From contig DASWIP010000062.1 in the NCBI GenBank assembly GCA_036397635.1, forward strand, positions 1 to 64,000: a DNA stretch of 64,000 bases. The letters run 5' to 3'. A program made the translations under genes and the position numbers. Position 1 is the stretch's first letter; every line of letters starts with the position of its first letter. Below the pieces are notes generated by a model. The model ran no database searches. It was not told the DNA's origin and saw only the letters and a list, made by a program, of their open reading frames with translations. Positions 59,380 to 64,000 of this stretch are shown here, one piece after another. The DNA comes from DASWIP01 sp036397635 (GTDB lineage Bacteria > Actinomycetota > AC-67).

Positions 59380-59669
59380 GGGCGAAACTGCTCGATCAGG
59401 TGGTTCATCAGCCCGCGCGCCTGGGGATCCTCGGCATGCTGCGGCCCGGCGCTGAGGTGGAGTTCCGCGCGTTGCGAGAGGAGCTGGAACTCAGCGACTC
59501 GAGCCTGTCTCAGCACCTGACCATCCTGGAGGAAGCCGGCTACGTGAAGATCCGCAAGGGGGCGGTGGGCCGTCGGCCACGCACGTGGGCCTCGATGACC
59601 AGGGCGGGCCGCGACGCGCTCGCTCGGTACGTGGAGGCCATCCAGCATCTCGCGGGGCAGACGCGTTGA
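59376..59669 (+). CDS. Winged-helix transcriptional regulator
   Basis: 97 residues from GTG 59376. The pattern VHQPARLGILGMLRP, then LELSDSSLSQHLTILEEAGYVKIRKGAVGRRPRTW is that of stand-alone winged-helix repressors (HTH_34 type). It follows and overlaps the membrane gene. The perfect palindrome in its own promoter is the expected site. Its stop abuts the SRP RNA stem. Confidence 0.82.
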   Translation: MRAKLLDQVVHQPARLGILGMLRPGAEVEFRALREELELSDSSLSQHLTILEEAGYVKIRKGAVGRRPRTWASMTRAGRDALARYVEAIQHLAGQTR

Positions 59670-59670
59670 T

Positions 59671-59767
59671 GGTCCGGCACCCCCGCTCGCCTGCCGACGT
59701 TCGCTTACGGCTGCTCCCTTCCGGGTCTGACCGGGTTCACGAGATCGACACCGTGCGGGACCGGACC
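59671..59767 (-). ncRNA. ffs: Small SRP RNA (4.5S type)
   Basis: The minus strand holds the universal SRP-RNA apical loop segment GACCCGGAAGGGAGCAGCCG flanked by long complementary ends (ggtccgg and ccggacc, at 59671 and 59767). About 97 nt, the size of short bacterial SRP RNAs without an Alu domain. It binds Ffh for membrane-protein targeting. Confidence 0.92.
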
Positions 59768-59812
59768 ATCAACGCCTCGGTCTGAACCCCGAGGACCTTC
59801 CATGCTATCGGA

Positions 59813-59904
59813 TGGCGGAGGCGGAGGGATTTGAACCCTCGACGCGGTTGCCCGCGAACCGGTACTCCAAACCGGCGCCATAGACCAGGCTAGGCGACGC
59901 CTCC
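59813..59904 (-). tRNA. tRNA-Ser (GGA)
   Basis: Acceptor GGAGGCG/CGCCTCC, anticodon loop TTGGAGT giving GGA, long variable arm (ttcgcgggcaaccgcg) as in serine tRNAs, T-arm GAGGGTTCAAATCCCTC and encoded CCA. Decodes UCC/UCU. Confidence 0.93.
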
Positions 59905-60012
59905 GCGCAAGATGGTACACGCCCGGCCCGCGCTCTCGTGCGCCGTGTTCCGCGCAACGCACCCGCCACGCCCCTCCCGACAGGGACCGGGGCGCGCCGT
60001 TGCGTCGGATCA

Positions 60013-60053
60013 CGTGTTACATCCCTGATCATCTGGATCAGAGATGTAACACG
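60013..60053. repeat. Near-perfect 18-bp-arm palindrome, copy A
   Basis: CGTGTTACATCCCTGATC, 5-nt loop, then GATCAGAGATGTAACACG; one mismatch in 18 pairs. It lies between two tRNA-Ser genes, without a T-run, so not a typical terminator. The left arm agrees with that of the element at 46869-46927. Confidence 0.75.
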
Positions 60054-60140
60054 CGCGATCGAACATCCCCCACGTCCGCCCGGCCGGCGACCAGGCGCGG
60101 AACGAGCGACCCGGCCGCGTCTGTGAGGCGGCCGGGTCGG

Positions 60141-60232
<92 letters not shown>

Positions 60233-60288
60233 GCCGCGCATGCTACCAGGGCTCGCCCCCACGACCGGCCCCAACACCGCCGCGCGCC

Positions 60289-60741
60289 CTAAACCCGGCG
60301 CGCGGCGAAGAACTCGCGCAGCAAGGCTCCGCTCTCGTCCGCGAGCAGCCCTCGCTCGACCGGGATCCGGTGGTTCAGCCGCGCGTCCGAGGCGATGTCG
60401 TACAGCGACCCGACCGCGCCGGCCTTCGGATCCATCGCGCCGATCACCAGCCGGGAGACGCGCGCCAGAACCAGCGCTCCCGCGCACATCGTGCAGGGCT
60501 CGAGCGTGACGTACACGGTGCACCCCTCGAGGCGCCAGGACCCGATGCGCGCGGACGCCTCGCGCAGGGCAAGGATCTCGGCGTGCGCGGTCGGATCCGC
60601 GTCGCGCTCGCGCGCGTTGTGTGCCGCCGCGAGCCCCTCGTCCCCCCGCGCGATCACGCAACCGATCGGGACGTCGTCGTGGGCGAGCGCCGCGCGCGCT
60701 TCCTGCAGCGCCATGCGCATGAACCGCTCATCTGCATCCAC
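60289..60741 (-). CDS. tadA: tRNA adenosine deaminase
   Basis: 150 residues. Zinc-deaminase motif HAE (His53, Glu55) and PCTMC (Cys83, Cys86) with ALREASARIGSWRLEGCTVYVTLE between. It deaminates A34 of tRNA-Arg to inosine. It lies upstream of tRNA-Ser (CGA) on the same strand, as is common for tadA near serine tRNA genes. Confidence 0.94.
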   Translation of the reverse strand: MDADERFMRMALQEARAALAHDDVPIGCVIARGDEGLAAAHNARERDADPTAHAEILALREASARIGSWRLEGCTVYVTLEPCTMCAGALVLARVSRLVIGAMDPKAGAVGSLYDIASDARLNHRIPVERGLLADESGALLREFFAARRV

Positions 60742-60789
60742 GTCGGGGCATCCTACGCGCGCGCGGCCGCGTCCGACCCGGTCGGCGCG

Positions 60790-62097
60790 TCAGCGCGCGC
60801 CGGTGCGAGACAGCTCGCGCACGGGTTGAGCAGAAGGAGGCGGCTCATCGTCCGAGCGACGCTTGCGCACCAGGACCAGCATCAGCGCGGCCAGCACCAC
60901 GATCAGCAATACGATCGCCAGCGCGACCACCCACAACGGCATGCCGCCACCCGCCTCGGGCACCACCGGCGCCTCGCCGATGCGCAGCCCGGTGACCTTC
61001 TCATCGAGCAGCTCCTCGCCCTGCACCGCGCGCGCCGTCACCCGATACGTCCCGTCGGCGAGTTCCGGCTCCCAGGCCACGGTTCGGATCGCGTCGGGCT
61101 CGACCGGCTCGGTCTGCGGGAAGAGCATGCGCGCGCGCTCGAAGTCGTCTTCGTGCACGATCACCTCGATGGTGGGCGTGATCGGGATGCGGCCGATGTT
61201 CCGCAGCGTCACCTCGATGTAGGCGCCGCCGGCGTCGCTGGCCACCAGCGAAGTGATGCGCGCGGCCGGCACGGCCGCCTCACCCCGGCTGAAATCGATC
61301 TCGGCCGAACCGGTCGCGGGCGGATCGGTCACATCGGCGTTCAGCGTCACCCGGCCGTCCAGGCCGTCGGGCGGCGTCCAAAGGCCGACCAAGCGCCGCT
61401 TGTAGCCGGGCAGGATCGTGCCACCCGCCAGCTTGACCGTATCCAGCACCTTGCCGTCTTTGATGACCTGGACGGTCCCGCGGGGAACGATATGTACGTT
61501 GCCCGTGTCCTCGACGGCGGCGTAGATCGTGTACGTGCCGTCCGCGTTCGGCGTGAGGCCGACGTCGACGACCCTGGCCGTCTCCCTCCACGGTTTCGGC
61601 CCGCGCATCAGCAGCATCCCGGCGACGCGCGAGCGCGCATCCACCGACGTGCCCGCCGGAAGGTTCAGCGGCTCGAACTCGGCCACGATGCCGGCATAGA
61701 GCGAGCGTCCCGGTTTCTGGATCGCAGCGGTTGCGCGCAGCCTACGCGTGGCGCCCGGAGCCAGCGTGAACGCGCCGCCACCTTTGAGCCGCAGGGCTTG
61801 CTCGGCGCTGCTCGAATCGAGGAATTCCGGTGCCCCGTCTAGGTCATGGCCGAGACCGGCAACCGCGGTCGTGATCCGCAGCGCCTCGTCGGTGCAGTTG
61901 CGCACAACGGTGTCGTAGGAATGCGACCAGCGCAGATCTTGCTCGAGTCGCGCGGGGGTGATCTCGAGGCCCACGCACTCCTGCTGCTGCGCCCATCCGA
62001 CCCCACCCAGCGCGAAGCCCGCGGCGATGAACGCCGCGAAGATCCCAGCTCGACGCTTCGGCCCCTTCATGCTTCTCGGTGGAATCGTCGGCCCCAT
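60790..62097 (-). CDS. Exported, C-terminally anchored DUF916/WxL-partner-like protein
   Basis: 435 residues. A strong aaggaggt precedes ATG 62097; a signal peptide lies at about 17-36. The ectodomain has beta-sandwich-like stretches (CVGLEITPARLEQDLRWSHSYDTVVRNCT, then FTLAPGATRRLRATAAIQKPGRSLYAGIVAEFEP), close in outline to the DUF916/peptidoglycan-binding partner of WxL proteins. It ends in a single helix (about 385-410) and a basic cytoplasmic tail. It follows a small exported protein gene, a pairing like the WxL systems of Firmicutes. The DUF916 link is by pattern, not by search. Confidence 0.6.
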   Translation of the reverse strand: MGPTIPPRSMKGPKRRAGIFAAFIAAGFALGGVGWAQQQECVGLEITPARLEQDLRWSHSYDTVVRNCTDEALRITTAVAGLGHDLDGAPEFLDSSSAEQALRLKGGGAFTLAPGATRRLRATAAIQKPGRSLYAGIVAEFEPLNLPAGTSVDARSRVAGMLLMRGPKPWRETARVVDVGLTPNADGTYTIYAAVEDTGNVHIVPRGTVQVIKDGKVLDTVKLAGGTILPGYKRRLVGLWTPPDGLDGRVTLNADVTDPPATGSAEIDFSRGEAAVPAARITSLVASDAGGAYIEVTLRNIGRIPITPTIEVIVHEDDFERARMLFPQTEPVEPDAIRTVAWEPELADGTYRVTARAVQGEELLDEKVTGLRIGEAPVVPEAGGGMPLWVVALAIVLLIVVLAALMLVLVRKRRSDDEPPPSAQPVRELSRTGAR

Positions 62098-62155
62098 CGC
62101 TTACCTCCTTGAATGCCCGGAGGTCGCGGTGCTGCTTCGGTGTTCCTCGATGGGG

Positions 62156-62686
62156 CTAGAGCGTCGAAGACGCCGTGTAGGTCAGAACGATGTGGTACGT
62201 GTACCCGCTGGCCAGAGACTCGTCGGTGATGGCGGTCGGCTGCGACAGCGTCACCGAGTAGTCGTCGGTCCCCAGGCCCGTGCCGGTTGCGAGGGTGTTG
62301 CTGGTGCCGACCACCGCGATCGCGCCGACACCGGGAACGACGGCGGTGCCTCCGGTCCTGCTGGCGGTCACGCTCAGGGCGTTGGTCAAGGTTCGGCCGC
62401 TGGTGACGTAGGACGTGGTCGCGGTCTCGTACTCGGACATACGGGTCTTGTCGCCGGAAACGGTGACCGTGTAGGCCGAGTTCGAGTTGATGGTCATGGA
62501 GCCGCCCGACGTGGTGTTGGCGCCGGTCGATGCGAGCGACCATCCAGAGACCGAGGATGTCGGGCTCGCGGTCATCGAGACGTTGTTGGACAGGGTGGCG
62601 TCGATGACCTGATCGTCGGCGCTCGCGGGGATGGCGAGTAGGGCGACCATCGACAGCAAGATCGAGGGAGCGAGGATCTTCTTCAT
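62156..62686 (-). CDS. Small exported surface protein
   Basis: 176 residues from ATG 62686, with a signal peptide (MKKILAPSILLSMVALLAIPASA). The mature part is Ser/Thr/Gly-rich, no Cys, ending SGYTYHIVLTYTASSTL, a beta-strand end typical of WxL-type and related surface proteins, but no clear WxL pair is present. The longer frame to 62764 has no signal-like sequence ahead. It precedes the DUF916-like gene. Confidence 0.6.
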   Translation of the reverse strand: MKKILAPSILLSMVALLAIPASADDQVIDATLSNNVSMTASPTSSVSGWSLASTGANTTSGGSMTINSNSAYTVTVSGDKTRMSEYETATTSYVTSGRTLTNALSVTASRTGGTAVVPGVGAIAVVGTSNTLATGTGLGTDDYSVTLSQPTAITDESLASGYTYHIVLTYTASSTL

Positions 62687-62928
62687 CCGGGACGGCCTCC
62701 AGCGTGCTCGACGGTGTGTACTTGAGGGAAGGTCGGCAGCGCTCGCCGGAGGGGGCATAGTCATAACTGCTCATTCCAGCAGTCCGCTGGTCCTAGTTCC
62801 CCGTCCGGTCCTTCCGGGTTGGTCCACCGAAGATAGGGTGTGTGAACCCGGCTTCCTCCAGAACTCGCTCCGGCTTCGTACGTACCTCGGGGAAGGAAGC
62901 GGCCGGCTCGCGGCGAACCGTGCTGAGG

Positions 62929-64000
62929 ATGACCCGCCGTCCTCGCGCTCTGCCAGCCATCGCCGTCCTGATCTCGCTGGGCGCCGTCCTCGTGCCTCCG
63001 TTCGCGCTCGCCGAGCCGAACGTCGCGTTCAGCTCGCCCAACCTCGAGGTGGTGGCCCACGTGCCGCTGAACTACGACGCCTCGGGCGGCCGGATCCTCG
63101 GCAACCGCTTCTACCTAACCACGACGCGGGATCTCCGCATCTTCGACATCACCAACCCGGTCGAGCCGGAGCTGCTCGGATCGCTGCCGCTGCCTCAGGA
63201 ACCGCAGTTCGCCGAGGAGGATCTGGACACCAACGGCGAGATCGCGCTGGTCGAGTCGCTCGGCACGCTCAACGTCATCGACGTGCGGGACCCGACGGCA
63301 CCGGCCGTGATCGGACGGCTCGAAGGTGTCGATTTCCACACGATCTCCTGCGTGCTGGACTGCACTTACGCGTACGCGGCAGAGGGGCCGATCGTCGATC
63401 TGCGCGACCCGACCACTCCGGCGCTGGTCGGCGACTGGCAAGAGGGGAACGAGATCGCCTCCAGCCACGACGTGACCGAGGTCGCCCCCGGGCTGGTCGT
63501 GACGTCGTCGCGTCCGATCCTGCTGCTCGACGCGCGCGCGGACCCCGCACATCCGGTCGTGCGGGCCGGCGGACGCACCGAGGACGGCCGTTTCATCCAT
63601 GCGAACCGCTGGCCGCGCGGCGGGCAGGATCGCTTCGTGCTGGTCGGCGGCGAGACGACCGGTCCGCGCTGCACCACCGACTCGGCGGGCGCATTCATGG
63701 TCTGGGATACGGCCGGGCACGGAACCAGCGGGGAGTTCGAGCTGCTCGACGAGTGGCGCCCGACCGAGCTTCTACCGACGGCAGGAGGCTGGCCCTACGG
63801 GCAGTTTTGCGCCCACTGGTTCACCGAGCACCCGACCTTCAACGACGGCGGCCTGGTCGCGATGGCCTGGTACGAGTACGGCGTCCGCTTCCTCGACGTC
63901 GCATCCGACGGTCAGATCACCGAGGTCGGCCACCTGATCCAACCGGGCTCGGTCGCATCGGCCGCGTACTGGGTCACCGACGAGATCCTCTACGTCGTCG
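62929..64000 (+). CDS. Exported LVIVD-repeat beta-propeller protein (partial)
   Basis: At least 357 residues, running off the window end. Signal peptide (about 5-27, cleavage near ALA). Repeats of the LVIVD type: RFYLTTTRDLRIFDITNPVEPELLGSLPLP, then TLNVIDVRDPTAPAVIGRLEG and later blades. ATG 62929 is used; GTG 62920 in frame is possible. Divergent from the small surface-protein gene. Confidence 0.75.
   Translation, partial: MTRRPRALPAIAVLISLGAVLVPPFALAEPNVAFSSPNLEVVAHVPLNYDASGGRILGNRFYLTTTRDLRIFDITNPVEPELLGSLPLPQEPQFAEEDLDTNGEIALVESLGTLNVIDVRDPTAPAVIGRLEGVDFHTISCVLDCTYAYAAEGPIVDLRDPTTPALVGDWQEGNEIASSHDVTEVAPGLVVTSSRPILLLDARADPAHPVVRAGGRTEDGRFIHANRWPRGGQDRFVLVGGETTGPRCTTDSAGAFMVWDTAGHGTSGEFELLDEWRPTELLPTAGGWPYGQFCAHWFTEHPTFNDGGLVAMAWYEYGVRFLDVASDGQITEVGHLIQPGSVASAAYWVTDEILYVV

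Noticed and set aside
60013..60053. Rho-independent terminator between the tRNA genes
   Set aside because: The stem is A/T-mixed and no T-run follows on either strand.

Overview
The window is high-GC (roughly two thirds G+C), densely coded bacterial DNA that reads as the chromosome of an actinobacterium (Actinomycetota), probably from a lineage far from the well-studied genera. Pointers are the GlgE alpha-glucan pathway with a fused trehalose synthase-maltokinase, an Eis-like acetyltransferase, a Streptomyces-like 11-bp-repeat PHO box, many GTG/TTG starts and a small SRP RNA. No phage, intact transposase or CRISPR array is visible.

Layout. 0-8 kb: a TauE-like permease, a micro-ORF, two alpha/beta hydrolases, then a Zur-like Fur regulator facing a zinc-type ABC importer (znuBCA) with a TTGCAA-type palindrome at its promoter, a flavodoxin-like oxidoreductase and a secreted nucleosidase-like protein whose C-terminal remnant also lies near 2.95 kb. 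8-19 kb: a TadE/TadG-like pair and mostly secreted proteins (PEBP-like, two divergent exported proteins, a large exported hydrolase), then a TldD/TldE pair. 19-32 kb: a six-gene minus-strand alpha-glucan operon (truncated GT4, glgE, treS-maltokinase, malQ, glgB, glgX). 32-36.2 kb: a second zinc-type ABC importer with a Zur-like box, a DUF4143-type ATPase whose start lies next to a 31-bp palindrome, and a second Fur paralog. 36.2-44.6 kb: pstSCAB-phoU followed by a LOG-family protein and an arsenate reductase, divergent from phoP-phoR, with PHO-box repeats between. 44.7-53.8 kb: typA, an eis-like acetyltransferase, asd, an ORFan, lysC, plsY and an MFS transporter. 54-64 kb: an acyl-CoA ligase, recR, dnaX, a membrane protein/winged-helix pair, the SRP RNA, two tRNA-Ser genes, tadA, and an exported-protein cluster cut by the window end.

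How it fits together. The glycogen block holds a route from trehalose to maltose (TreS), maltose-1-phosphate (maltokinase), linear glucan (GlgE) and branched glucan (GlgB), with GlgX and MalQ for turnover. The Pst/PhoPR block is a phosphate-starvation regulon that also carries an arsenate reductase, a sensible partner since Pst can admit arsenate. Two zinc-type importers have separate Fur paralogs and different palindromes, suggesting two metal-responsive circuits.

The most unusual signal is at two operon junctions (znuA2/znuC2 and plsY/lysC). There a 4-nt stop/start overlap has been tandemly copied. In both cases the copies leave a tiny relay ORF that overlaps the upstream stop and the downstream start. 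Also notable are a pair of related long palindromes at 46.9 and 60.0 kb, and several minisatellites at gene ends.
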